From positions 1-18,738 of the forward strand of contig MU624887.1 of NCBI GenBank assembly GCA_025349905.2: 18,738 nt of DNA, given 5' to 3'. The notes under the pieces are model-generated. The model worked only from the letters and a program-made list of their open reading frames with translations. It ran no database searches and had not been told where the DNA came from. Position 1 is the first letter of the stretch. The number at the start of each line of letters is the position of its first letter. Made by a program: the position numbers and the translations under genes. Of this stretch, positions 9,389 through 18,633 are shown piece by piece. The DNA comes from Blastocladiella britannica (taxonomy: Eukaryota > Blastocladiomycota > Blastocladiomycetes > Blastocladiales > Blastocladiaceae).

Positions 9389-10886
9389 TTAGGGAAGCGC
9401 GACCTCGGCCTCGGTAAAGTAGGCAGTGCCCTCGGGTCCAGGTCCGGGCTCACGCTTGAGCAGCTGCACGCTCGGGAAGCGCAGATCGTCCACCACCACG
9501 TCCTTGATGGCCAACAGCGCGGTGGCGTCGAACGAGGGAGGAGCGCGGCTGTGGTCACCTCCGCGCGACGGCTCGTACCGGAGCATCGTTGCATGCAGCT
9601 AATTTTATATTTTCCCAGATCAGCTGAATGAATGAAATCGAAAAAGGAGATAAAAAAGCGAACATTGGGTAGCCTGGTGGCCTCTTCCGGCAGCAACAAT
9701 CCAGCGGCCACAAACTCGTCCAAGAGCAACCGGGCCAGCTTGGCCACCTGCTGGTCGATATCGATGACACCCGCCCACACCAAGTTGGTGCGGTCCGCGG
9801 CCTTGAACGAGTGCGCACCGGCTAGACCGACTCGAACGCTGCGAGAATCGACCGCCTCGTGAATGGCAGCAGTGGCGCGAGTCAGTGCATCGACTGCGCG
9901 AGCCAGATGGTCGGGGGTCGGCAGCCGCAGCATTCCCAGCGTCAAATGCACTTCGGTGGTGGGGATGGCGCGCAGCAGCGGCTGCCCGACAGGGGGCGCG
10001 GCGGCAATCAGGCGGGTCTGAAAGTCGCGAATGGCCGCGTGCAGCTCCGGGTTCACGGATGGCAGTGGGACCGGCAGGCCCAAAAAGTGCGTGTAGGGCT
10101 CGTTCCGGCGCGACGCCCCGGCAATGATGGCTTCGATCAGGGCCGTGGCCTTGGCGATCTGGTCGGGCGTACCGCGGACCGCTATATGCTTATACTTTCA
10201 GTAATTTGTAACAATCCCATTCGAAGAGGAAGATATGACGAACTAATGGCACGGTCGGTGCTGGTCTGGCTCGGGACGTGGACATCTGCGCCAGACTCGC
10301 GGCGCAGATCCTGGACGGTGCGGCCGCCGGGGCCAATGATGTTACGGAAGAGCTTTGGGTCGCACGGGATCTGGGCACGATTGCCCGCGGCCACGGCGTA
10401 AGGCGCCGAGACGATCGTCCGCGGCTGTTGTTGTTGTTGTTGTTGCTTTTGAAGTCGTTGGGGTGGGGCATAGGGTTCTCGAGTCGCTGAGACCGCAGGC
10501 CTTGTAGCTGGAGCAGGAGCTGGAGCTGGAGCGGTGGCTGGAGCACGAGCAGCAGAACGCTCGTGAACGGGAACCGGAGCTGTAGCAGGCGCAGAAATAG
10601 GCGCTGGAGCAGGAGCATGAGCACGCGCTTGAGCAGGAACGCGAGCAACGGGAGCACGCGCGAGAGTGGGCTGCTGGTCGTCGGCAATAGGCCCGCGGAT
10701 CGACGCTGCGCAGACACGGAACGTCTGGCCAGCGGCACGAACCGAACGAAACGTCAGGTGTGTGGCCATGGCGGACTTGCGTGAAGCATTGCCCTTGTGG
10801 GTATTACCATTCTCGTGGTCGGCTTCCTCGTCGTCGTCGTAGCGCACCACGTCCACGTCCATTGGCTCCGGGCGATCCATCTTCAA
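9389..10886 (-). CDS. ASCC1: ASCC1: KH domain plus 2H phosphoesterase-fold protein, 3 exons
   Basis: Homologue of activating signal cointegrator complex subunit 1, which works with the ASCC3 helicase in transcription and alkylation-damage repair in animals. Exons are 10886-10244, 10181-9664 and 9598-9389 (introns 62 and 65 nt, donors GTTCGT and GTTCGC), giving 456 residues against about 400 in human. Residues 180-240 form a KH domain with the IIGPGG loop at 183-188; its DRAITVRGTPDQIA strand is rebuilt exactly across the first intron. The 2H fold carries both signature tetrads, HLTL (His293) and HATM (His389). The extra length is an N-terminal linker rich in Ala/Pro dipeptides and a run of eight glutamines. 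The stop lies 25 bp from that of the convergent RavA-like gene, and the ATG lies 36 bp from the divergent CCDC43 start. Confidence 0.92.
10424..10448. repeat. CAA/TTG microsatellite encoding a polyglutamine run in ASCC1
   Basis: About eight tandem glutamine codons on the minus strand (seven CAA and one CAG) sit just before the KH domain of ASCC1. The tract is in frame and probably slippage-prone. Confidence 0.85.
10505..10640. repeat. Degenerate GGAGC-type repeat encoding the Ala/Pro linker of ASCC1
   Basis: The + strand shows many imperfect copies of GGAGC and GGAGCTGGAGC. On the minus strand they read as alternating alanine and proline codons (APAPAPA-like), forming a long flexible linker N-terminal to the KH domain. 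Confidence 0.75.
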
Positions 10887-10922
10887 GATTTATTTTTAAG
10901 AATTTCAATAAAAATTAAAGAA
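10887..10922. promoter_or_regulatory. 36-bp AT-rich divergent spacer between ASCC1 and CCDC43 start codons
   Basis: Only 36 bp lie between the two divergent ATGs and they are strongly AT-rich in a GC-rich region. Any promoter of this size must serve both genes or lie partly within coding sequence. No standard TATA box at a usual distance was found. Confidence 0.45.
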
Positions 10923-11872
10923 ATGTCGCTGCTTATGATGGACGAAACCCCTGCCACGCGCGCCATGCGACCCTGGCTGGCGACCGAGCTCACTGCGCTG
11001 TCGTGGTTCGAGGAGGCACGGTTCGCTTTAGCGCTACTTTACAATGAATTAGCAGGACGCGACGACGGTATTGACCCTACTCCCAAAAATATAGGGCATG
11101 GACGAGTACATTTTGGGCATTCTGGTCGAGGACCTGATTCCGCGCGACGACAAAGTCGAGGGCATTGCTGATTACATTGCCATGACCTTTGATGCCGCGG
11201 ACCCGGACAGCGTGCGCGTGTTTATTGAGCGGGCTCTGGACACTTTTTCTGAGTTCCAGGCCGCCGCTGACGCAGAGCTGGACGACCCGAGCTTGAATGG
11301 TAGCGACAATGACGACGAGGATGAGGATGAGGGTGCTGCTGCGTCGTCGAGTTCCTCTGCACGCACTGGCAGCAAAAAGCTACTGACGCGCGAGGCTGCC
11401 CAGCGCCGTGCAGCCGTCCTGAGCAAGTTTGCCTATGAGGTACATGTCCAGTTTTCCACTACCTATGGCCTTGCGCACTCACAGTGTATGGTCATCACCA
11501 GCTCACCCCCGAGGCAGAGGCAGAAGCGGCAGCTGCTGCAGCAGCGGTGGCAGCAGCGATAGAGGCTGATCCTCGGCTCAAGTACGCGACCAAACGGTCC
11601 AAGAAGGACACTTCTTATGGTATTACTTCTTCTTTTTCCTCACAGAGGTGAGTCTCATTCAAAAGGATCTTGCTTTTGCAGCGGACGTCATTGGCACTCC
11701 CAACGAGAATGCCAAGCGGATCGCCGACGCAGAGCGGGCAAAGCGCGATATCATGAAGTCTCAGCACGACAAGAAGGCGGCTGCCGACAAGGCAAACCTG
11801 GCCAAGCAAAAGGCCCAGAAGGAGGCCGACAAGGAGCGTCGCAAGACCGTCAAGCAGGAGCGGAAGCGCTGA
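10923..11872 (+). CDS. CCDC43: CCDC43 homologue, 4 exons
   Basis: Homologue of the small conserved coiled-coil protein CCDC43, whose function is poorly known. The exon model is 10923-11015, 11095-11439, 11502-11619 and 11682-11872, giving 248 residues against about 224 in human. The N-terminal PWLATELTAL and MDEYILGILVED blocks match the family's WL...YILGIL segment. An acidic stretch is followed by KKLLTREAAQRRAAVLSKFAYE, an Ala/Glu-rich segment, and a highly charged C-terminal helix rich in Lys, Glu and Gln that ends KQERKR. The first intron is doubtful. No phase-0 GT donor exists, but GAG|GCACGG at 11016 with TAG at 11094 forms a 79-nt GC-AG intron, keeps the frame and gives the human spacing (18 residues from Trp to YILGIL). 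Introns 2 and 3 are ordinary 62-nt GT-AG. A pause or error at exon 1 is the alternative. Confidence 0.83.
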
Positions 11873-11948
11873 ATATATACCGCCACACTGCCGTTCTCTT
11901 TTGACGACTACCGCGAACAACCAACCATATAAAAATAGAGCTAAATAG

Positions 11949-12939
11949 ATGTGGACTTTGCTCGTGGTCCTTGCCGTCCTCGTACTGACGGGTACTTACT
12001 TGTTGAAGTAAGGAAGGGAAACCCGTACCTCACACAAAGATAAAAAACAGCCTCGGGCCAGGCACCACGCCCGCGCGCACACACCTGCAATGACGCGCAT
12101 GCCGTGTGCGTCTACCTGACCGACCTCAACAGCACCCATGCCGGCGTGATTGGTGAGGCGCCCGCCGATTTCAAGTGCGTGTGCCGTCCACGTTTTTCGT
12201 GGGGAAAAACACGAACTGAAACATTCCCAACAAAACATTCCCAAAAAACAGATGGTTCGCGGTTGGATTCGGCACGGGCATGGCCTCAGGCGACGCGTAC
12301 CTCGGCATTGCTCCGATCTCAGCCAAAGCCCCACCACCCTTTTCGCGACGCACGCTGTCCGGGTTCCGCAGCCCACCTTTGAACCCGCAGCAGTGGGCGG
12401 CGCTGCAACAGCCGTACGGCGCATACGAGCCCACGAAAAAGTTTGTGCTGTCGTTTATTCGTCCCAAGCAGGGCGTGGACTGGTCGCGGCCGGTGCCCGT
12501 TGTGTTTGCCGGATCGCGTACACCACCAGCGCGGCTGGTATGGGACGGGGCGGTGTCGATCCACGAGGCGGTGGGCCGAATGTTGCTCAATCTGGCCGAC
12601 GGCGCATCCCAGCGCAGTTACGATGCGGCCATGACCCAGACCCGGAATCAGATCGATGACTGGACCCGCAAGAATGGGTCTCCGGCGCCGGCTCTCGCAG
12701 CAGGAGCAGGAGCAGCTCCGTCACCACCACCACCACCATCATCGCCCGCCTTGACCACTCCGGGCAGTGGCGGCGTGGTCGCGGCCAGTCCGGGAACAGG
12801 TCGTGGGATGGTGGTAGTGCCTGCGGAGCAAGGAGGGAGTCCTGCTGCACCAACACCATCGCGAGCGATCTCACGATCCAGTATCATAGAACGGCTGCTC
12901 GTTGCAGTTGCAGTTACCATTGTATCGCTGTCCATTTGA
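11949..12939 (+). CDS. Secreted DOMON-domain protein with probable GPI anchor, 3 exons
   Basis: Exons are 11949-11991, 12051-12174 and 12252-12939 (introns 59 and 77 nt), giving 284 residues. Exon 1 and the start of exon 2 encode a signal peptide (MWTLLVVLAVLVLTASGQ). A DOMON-like domain follows: a CNDAHAVC pair of cysteines, CVYLTDLNS, then WFAVGFGTGMASGDAY (57-72) restored across intron 2. The GFGTGM block with its Met66 is typical of DOMON folds, in which a Met can ligate haem, as in cellobiose dehydrogenase cytochromes; haem binding here is inference. The domain seems to end near residue 165, before a Pro/Ala/Gly/Ser/Thr-rich linker. The last residues (IIERLLVAVAVTIVSLSI) are a hydrophobic tail with no following charge, as in GPI-attachment signals; a single membrane helix is the alternative. 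No oxidoreductase or cytochrome b561 domain is fused. Confidence 0.8.
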
Positions 12940-13313
12940 AAATATATTCGTGTGAGATTTCTTCAGGTTTTTTGGACCGTTCTCACACAGCACGACGTTC
13001 AATGCATTCACGCTTCCCACTGTCCCTTTTCTTGCCGGATTGCTTGCTTCTCTCTCGCACTCTTCCACTCTTGGTCTACCACCAAACTTGGTGTCACTTC
13101 TTGGTCGCGATATCATTTGCACTTTTTCTTGGCCAAGCACACATTTCTCTCTGTTCCCATTGCACTTTTACACTGTTGCATTGATTTGGTTCGTTCGCCC
13201 TCCCACCCCTTCCCTTGGCAGTCCAGAGTGCATTTAACTAAAGACACCATCACCAGATTCCCGGCCCAATAAGAAAAGTCAAAAACAGTCGAGTGGTATA
13301 ATAGCCAAGGACC
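12940..13313. other. 374-bp intergenic region with pyrimidine-rich upstream DNA
   Basis: This is the longest gap between confident genes. It is rich in CT and TTC on the + strand. CCAAT occurs at 13266-13270 and TATAATA at 13297-13303, the latter only 11 bp before the F-box-like ATG. Open frames here lack any recognisable product. I see no RNA gene or repeat. Confidence 0.5.
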
Positions 13314-16300
13314 ATGTCCACCGCCCCTTTGCCCCCCACCACCACGATCGTGATCCCGCACCCTCAGCAGCTCCGCTCGCTCCCGGCGGCCATGCCCTCG
13401 CCGCCATTTACTTCGAGCCCTGGCTACCTTCACTCTCAACATCCTCATGATGGGTTGACGGCGCCTCATCACCCTCGCCGGGGCCGATCGCCGCCGCCAG
13501 GAGCCACCACCACTGGCCTGCCGCCATTGCCGTGCTCGCCGCACGTTGCACTTCTTGCGCATGCCCCTGAGCCACTGCAGCCCGCCGTATTGCTGAGCGA
13601 CGGGTCGGTGCGGTCACTGCCATCATCCTCGGCCGCCAGTGCGCTGGCATCCGCCCTTTCCTCCTCCTGCCCCGGATCTGGATCGGGGCGGTCGTCGCGG
13701 CTGCTTCCCCGCTCCTCCGCGTCCATGAACGACTCTTTGGCTCCACGCACTGCTGGCGCCGCCGTTGCGGCTGCGGCGGCGACCGCGGCTGGGTCGGTTG
13801 CGCTTGCCTCACGGAAGCGCGCGCTGAGGCCGGCCATGTCGCTCGAGCTCGACCTTTCTTCCTCTTCCCCACCAGCGCTCCCGTCATCCTGCCCAGTAGA
13901 TGGTATCGAAAACACTGCTGCTGATCTGACCGACCCGCTCGATTCTGGCCGCGCACCCGCCAAACGACGCCGTACGGCAGTTGCCGCTCCGCCACCGCCA
14001 ACCACGCCACCACGCCGCGTCACGCGCGCTCGGATCCGCGCCGCGGCCGTGGCCGGCGGCACCCCACCGCCGCCACCCACCTTGCAGCCACCACAGCAGT
14101 CCACGGTCCTTCCGCGGTCAGCCACGGCGCCGCTGCCGTCGCCGTGCAAGTCGACGCCGGCCCGCCCTCCGCCCATGGCCGCCGGACTTTACGGCGAGCC
14201 TCCATTGACAACAGCAGCAAACGCAGTCCCCGTCACCTTGGACACGCTGGTATCGGCCGGGATTCTCAACAACCGCGTGCTGTCGCGGTACTTGCCGCAA
14301 AAGGCGTGGCGACTGGCGCTGGCCATGTGCTCGCGCCAGCTGTTTTTGGCAGTGATTCCCAGCGTGTGGGCCGACCCGTGGGACCTGCAGCGGGCACCGG
14401 CGGACGCAGGTGCGCGCGCAGCTGCCGCAGCCGACGACGCGGTGCTCATGCCGCTCTTGCACGTTCCACCGGCGGCGGCGGCAGCAGCGAACCCGGGGGG
14501 ACCCGCGGTCGCCTACGATGAATTCGACGCGTCGCCTGCGTCGAGCCAGGACAGCAATGGCAGCAGCTGTGGCAACAATGGCGTTGTCGATGCTGTCACC
14601 ATGCGCGACTATGCCGCATGGGTCAATACCGTGCCGGCATCGTGCGTGTCAGCGGTGTGGGCCATGCGTGCCGGCGGAGATCCGGTCCGGTCGACGGCCG
14701 AGGCAATGCCAACTCAAGAAGAGGAGAAAGCGGCAGCGGTTCACCAACAGCGTAGTGACGACAATTCGGGCCTAACGGTGCAGCTTGCGCTTGACGTGGC
14801 ATCGGAGCGTGCACGTGGCCGCGTGCTGGTACCGCTGACGGACGCACACGATCCAGAGTACATTGCGACCCGGCCTCCTGTCACCAGCCTGGTGCTCGAC
14901 GCCACCGCCGCCAAGTACCGGCGCCTGTTTTCGGCGCCGTTCTGGTCGTTTGTGATGCGCGAGTTCCCGCACGTGGTGCGCATGCACATTGACGCGGCCG
15001 AGGCGTTGCTCCCACTGATGCGCGGCTCGATCGCTGAAACTGCTGCCACCTGGCCACACCGGCTCCAGCACCTGTCGGTAACCATGCGCGCCGTCACCCG
15101 CGAGCGGTCGGCTGATCTCGCCACGGTGCTGGCACGAACGCCCAACCTGGTGTCACTCGACTTGGTGTGCAACGCGGCGGTTCCCGTGGCCGAGCTCGAG
15201 CCCTTACGGTTCGTTGGACGCGGACTGCCGTGCGTCTCACGCGTCCGGTTCATACCCCCCGACGATGCCATGTGCACCAGCGGCCAACTGGATGCATTTG
15301 TGGCCGATTTTTTCGACGCGTTTCCGGCCAAATCGTACCGTCACTTGGAACTGTACCCCGAAACCGAGTATGCGCACATGCACTTTTATTGGTCGCTGGG
15401 CGTCCACCCTGACGAGGAAGAAGAAGAAGAGGAGGAAGTCGATGATGTTCATGCTCTTGCCGATCAGACGGTTGGCGGTGGTGACGACGACGAGGACGAC
15501 GATACCGACGAGCTCCTCTCGCCTCCGCGCCCTTGGCCGTCTGTGCCGTCGTCATCCTCATCAAAAGCATCATCATCCAAGAGCGGACGGTGCCCAGCCC
15601 CACGCATAGACCGGTTGACTCTGTGGCTGCCGCACGTCACGGGCGGGCTGACATGGCACGCGGCGCCGCTGGTGGCGCGCTACGGTTCGACGCTGCAGCA
15701 GCTGGACCTGGCGTCGTGCACGCAGCACCCGCGGGCCGGCCGCGGCGGTTACCCCGCCGCCATGCTATTTGAAGGGATCGATACCCCGGCCGGCGCTCGG
15801 TTCCCACGCACTGCTGGCGGGTGCCTGTGGAATGCGGCGTTTGCCACCCAGCTGGTGACCACGGCGCAGTCGCTGCACACGCTTCACCTCCCGCCACTGG
15901 CCATTGGCCCCGGGCTCGCAGACCTGGCGCTGCTGGCGAAATTGCCGGCACTGCACCACCTGACGCTGGCGCTCGCGCCACCGTTCATGGTCAACGAGCC
16001 CCCCGCCGCCGTGACCGCGGCCAGCGCCCGCCGGCCGTCCGGCATGGCTACCATGGGCCCCCCACCCGCCAACTCCACCGTGGCGCGGTCAATCGCGCGT
16101 CGCGTCGCACACTACGCTACCTACGCGTACATGGCACGCACCATGCGCGCGCTGCTGGCCCGCGCGCCGGCCATGCGCTCGTGCTCGTGGATGTCGCTAC
16201 CGCTGGCCGCTGGCGAGGACAATGTCCTGCAGCAGGACCAGAACGCGTTTGTAGGCGCATCAGTCGGGCCTTCCGGTGGCGCGACCGTGCTTGGCGCCAT

Positions 16301-16454
16301 TGGCCTCGTCATGCAGTACGACGAACGCGCCGACGGCGCTTGGGCGCTGTGCTCGGTCGGCGCATTCGGGTGTGCCACCATTCGCCGCGTCGCCGCTCAG
16401 CCGTCGCCCGGGGTGTCTGGCAAGCGCGGGCTGACGAGGCGGTCGACCTTGTGA
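13314..16454 (+). CDS. Large F-box/LRR-like orphan protein, single exon
   Basis: An uninterrupted frame of 1046 residues. The first 300 residues are low-complexity, rich in Pro, Ser, Ala and Thr with short Arg/Lys clusters such as KRRRT, which could act as a nuclear signal. Around 308-360, the segment LSRYLPQKAWRLALAMCSRQ followed by a Trp resembles the helical F-box pattern (LP...L...C..W), though weakly. Later parts hold leucine-rich-like strands, for example NLVSLDLVCNA, LQQLDLASC and LHTLHLPPL, spread over roughly 600-900 and interrupted by acidic runs of Glu and Asp (about 700-740) and by Ser runs. If it is an F-box protein it would recruit substrates to an SCF ubiquitin ligase. Skp1 binding is inferred, and no close family is recognised. 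The start at 13314 has a purine-rich, CC-ending context and an upstream CCAAT. It is one of only two intronless genes in the window. Confidence 0.72.
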   Translation: MSTAPLPPTTTIVIPHPQQLRSLPAAMPSPPFTSSPGYLHSQHPHDGLTAPHHPRRGRSPPPGATTTGLPPLPCSPHVALLAHAPEPLQPAVLLSDGSVRSLPSSSAASALASALSSSCPGSGSGRSSRLLPRSSASMNDSLAPRTAGAAVAAAAATAAGSVALASRKRALRPAMSLELDLSSSSPPALPSSCPVDGIENTAADLTDPLDSGRAPAKRRRTAVAAPPPPTTPPRRVTRARIRAAAVAGGTPPPPPTLQPPQQSTVLPRSATAPLPSPCKSTPARPPPMAAGLYGEPPLTTAANAVPVTLDTLVSAGILNNRVLSRYLPQKAWRLALAMCSRQLFLAVIPSVWADPWDLQRAPADAGARAAAAADDAVLMPLLHVPPAAAAAANPGGPAVAYDEFDASPASSQDSNGSSCGNNGVVDAVTMRDYAAWVNTVPASCVSAVWAMRAGGDPVRSTAEAMPTQEEEKAAAVHQQRSDDNSGLTVQLALDVASERARGRVLVPLTDAHDPEYIATRPPVTSLVLDATAAKYRRLFSAPFWSFVMREFPHVVRMHIDAAEALLPLMRGSIAETAATWPHRLQHLSVTMRAVTRERSADLATVLARTPNLVSLDLVCNAAVPVAELEPLRFVGRGLPCVSRVRFIPPDDAMCTSGQLDAFVADFFDAFPAKSYRHLELYPETEYAHMHFYWSLGVHPDEEEEEEEEVDDVHALADQTVGGGDDDEDDDTDELLSPPRPWPSVPSSSSSKASSSKSGRCPAPRIDRLTLWLPHVTGGLTWHAAPLVARYGSTLQQLDLASCTQHPRAGRGGYPAAMLFEGIDTPAGARFPRTAGGCLWNAAFATQLVTTAQSLHTLHLPPLAIGPGLADLALLAKLPALHHLTLALAPPFMVNEPPAAVTAASARRPSGMATMGPPPANSTVARSIARRVAHYATYAYMARTMRALLARAPAMRSCSWMSLPLAAGEDNVLQQDQNAFVGASVGPSGGATVLGAIGLVMQYDERADGAWALCSVGAFGCATIRRVAAQPSPGVSGKRGLTRRSTL

Positions 16455-16499
16455 TGGATCTTTTTAAAGCGATTGCAAGGGATATCTCGATGCGAAAAG

Positions 16500-16506
16500 T
16501 ATAAAA
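16500..16506 (+). promoter_or_regulatory. TATA-like element upstream of the membrane-protein gene
   Basis: TATAAAA begins 29 bp before the ATG at 16529, within a 74-bp gap after the F-box-like stop. The spacing would put transcription initiation very near the start codon, so the leader would be very short if this box is used. Confidence 0.35.
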
Positions 16507-16528
16507 TTCAATTCCCACAGCAAATATC

Positions 16529-18633
16529 ATGTCAAATTACACCCAACAGCAATCAGTACACCTGGCCGTGCTGGCAGAATCTCTGGAATCATTCCCGAGT
16601 GTGCATGGCTCGAGCGGCCGGGTTGATTTTCTTGGTGGAAGCGTCTGGCGCTCAGGATGCTGGCTGATTGGAATCACCACACTGTGCTCGGGATTCAACC
16701 AGTATTGGTGCTGGAACATGTACGCCGCTGGCCCAACGCCCCTCATCCACAACGGGTACGAATTTGTCGATAGCGCATCCATAACCGCCCTCCGATCCTG
16801 TTACATGGCGGTATTTTGGGCCGCGTATGCGTTTTGCGCCCAGCGGTTCTTTTTGGTGGTATTCCCGATCCTCTGCCAGCAGGACGCGTACTCGGACATG
16901 CACCGCCACTGGCTCGGGTTTGCTCTGATTCTGGCCGTTTTGCGAGTGGCGACAGCAGTGCCATTTCTGACTGGGCTACTCAATGTCCACCTGTACTCCG
17001 ACGTGCTCTTCAAACTGTTTGGTATGAATAATCCAGTGGTATTGCTCGTGAGCTGGACTTAACTATTTTGTGCGTAGAGGCGGCATCCATGATGTACACC
17101 TGCATTGCGACCCCGATTTACTTTCGAGCTCTATTGAGGCGAGCACTCCCACCGGAGCGACATTACTTGGCGCCGCGCGTGTCGCTCTTGTCCGCTTGCA
17201 TCTACATGTCGTTTCTATCATGGCAGGCAGGTAAGTTTGGCATGCCTGGAGGATTCACCATGTCCATTGCGTTCATGTGCACTGGCGGGTTGGCAGTAGC
17301 AGTGGTTTTATTTGTGCAAACCATGAAGCACACGGTCAGTAGCATTCGTGGCCACATCGATCTGGCGTACCTGTTCTTTGCTGGTATGTGCCTATTTCCC
17401 TTTTTTGTGCAATCATGTTGACTGATCCAGTGGAATAAACAAACAGCTCCGTTTATTACCCGAGCAGTTGCTCAGGGCTCGACACTCATCGCCGTGGAAC
17501 TGTCGGCACGAATGAGCGACGTGAATACGTTTCTTGTTCCCCCGGCCTTTGCTCTGTTCATGTCGATCCTCACAATTGTGCTGACGGAAGCAGTGCCGCT
17601 CGTGTTTCCACGCGATCCCGACATGTGGATGTGTCTCTTTTTTCGTGTGCGCCTCTACTATTTCCATATATTTTGACTTTGCCCAAAAAAAAAAAAAAAA
17701 AACACCACCCTGCAACTTAGGTAGCACAAGAAAGCATATCCACGTCCATTGCCTTGTCGTCGCTTCAGACCTGGAAGCACCTAGGAGTGTACTGCGTACT
17801 GTATGCGGGATTGATATCGGTCCAGGACATTGGGATCACGAGCCTGATTGTCGGCTGGCTGCACAACGCCGCGGCAGTCCTAGCCAGGAAGCCCGTTGTG
17901 TCAACACCGTTGGTGGTGAAAGAGATGCCAACCATCCGCGCATCGTCGTCCATACTATCCAGCGCCTCCTATGCGTCAAGCTCGCAGGCGCTTCGAGCGA
18001 ATTCCAACGGGTCGCACATCAACATGGCTGATCGACGGGTACTTTTTTTTCCCACTTGCATTTTGACCAGTCTCAATGTTTTTGAAATAGTTGTCGGTGG
18101 TCAAGGCCGATGCCTCTCTGTCGCTTCCAATAGTGCAGCCGTCCCCAAGTTTGCTGCTCCCAGTTCCGCCAATAAAGCCGCCGCAGCAACAACAACAGCA
18201 TTGCTCGCCAACATGTCCGCATGCAAAGTACCAAACAATGGTGCAGATAGCAGTGCACAATGCCCTTGGACGCACTCTGGCATTCATTTGCCATGCGGCA
18301 GGTCAGGCAGTCCCATGGACGGGGTACCAAGTGCTTGTACCTGACGGATCAACATTTGCAACGTCAAGGCTGGCAGTGATTGCGGTGCTGTTCACGGTGT
18401 CGATTGCGTCGGGGGCCTTGTTCATTCTCCCAATGCTGGTTCGTCAGGGCCGACAGGTCAAGGCATTGTCGCCTTGTACGCCTCTGTACCCTGTGGACGA
18501 AGAGGAGGAGAAGCAAGGAGTGTCTCTGGCGTATAGGTGTTTGGTTCGAGTGAAGTTGCAATCCAGCTTGTCGTTTTCACTAACGTCGCTGCTCGTGCTG
18601 CTGGTGGTGTGTCTGTGCTTTGGACCAATGTAA
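16529..18633 (+). CDS. Orphan polytopic membrane protein, 5 exons
   Basis: Exons are 16529-17021, 17078-17383, 17447-17646, 17721-18038 and 18091-18633, with introns of 56, 63, 74 and 52 nt, giving 619 residues in a consistent phase. About ten hydrophobic spans are visible, including CWLIGITTLCSG, YMAVFWAAYAFCAQRFFLVV, LGFALILAVLRVATAVPF, MSIAFMCTGGLAVAVVLF, FALFMSILTIVL, LGVYCVLYAGLISV, LAVIAVLFTVSIASGALF and LTSLLVLLVVCLCF. Between late spans lies a hydrophilic Ser/Ala/Asn-rich loop followed by a Pro-rich stretch with five glutamines, probably exposed to one side. No signature of a known transporter, receptor or channel family was recognised. The exon 3 to 4 join is least certain: donor GTGCGC at 17647 with TAG at 17720 is preferred, and a donor at 17645 with TAG at 17724 also keeps the frame. 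An A18 tract lies in that intron. Function is unknown. Confidence 0.75.
17685..17702 (+). repeat. A18 homopolymer inside an intron
   Basis: Eighteen consecutive adenines lie within the third intron of the membrane-protein gene, between the candidate branch region and the TTAG acceptor, where a pyrimidine tract would normally be expected. Confidence 0.9.

Noticed and set aside
11928..11937. TATAAAAATA before the DOMON gene as a promoter TATA box
   Set aside because: It lies only about 20 bp before the ATG, so a normal TATA-to-start distance would begin transcription at or after the start codon.
12190..12251. Two copies of an ACATTCCCAA-like motif as a regulatory repeat
   Set aside because: They lie inside an intron, are only about ten bases each, and have no further support.
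13469..14176. 235-codon antisense frame in the F-box/LRR-like gene
   Set aside because: Ala/Gly/Arg-rich shadow of a GC-biased coding strand with no domain.
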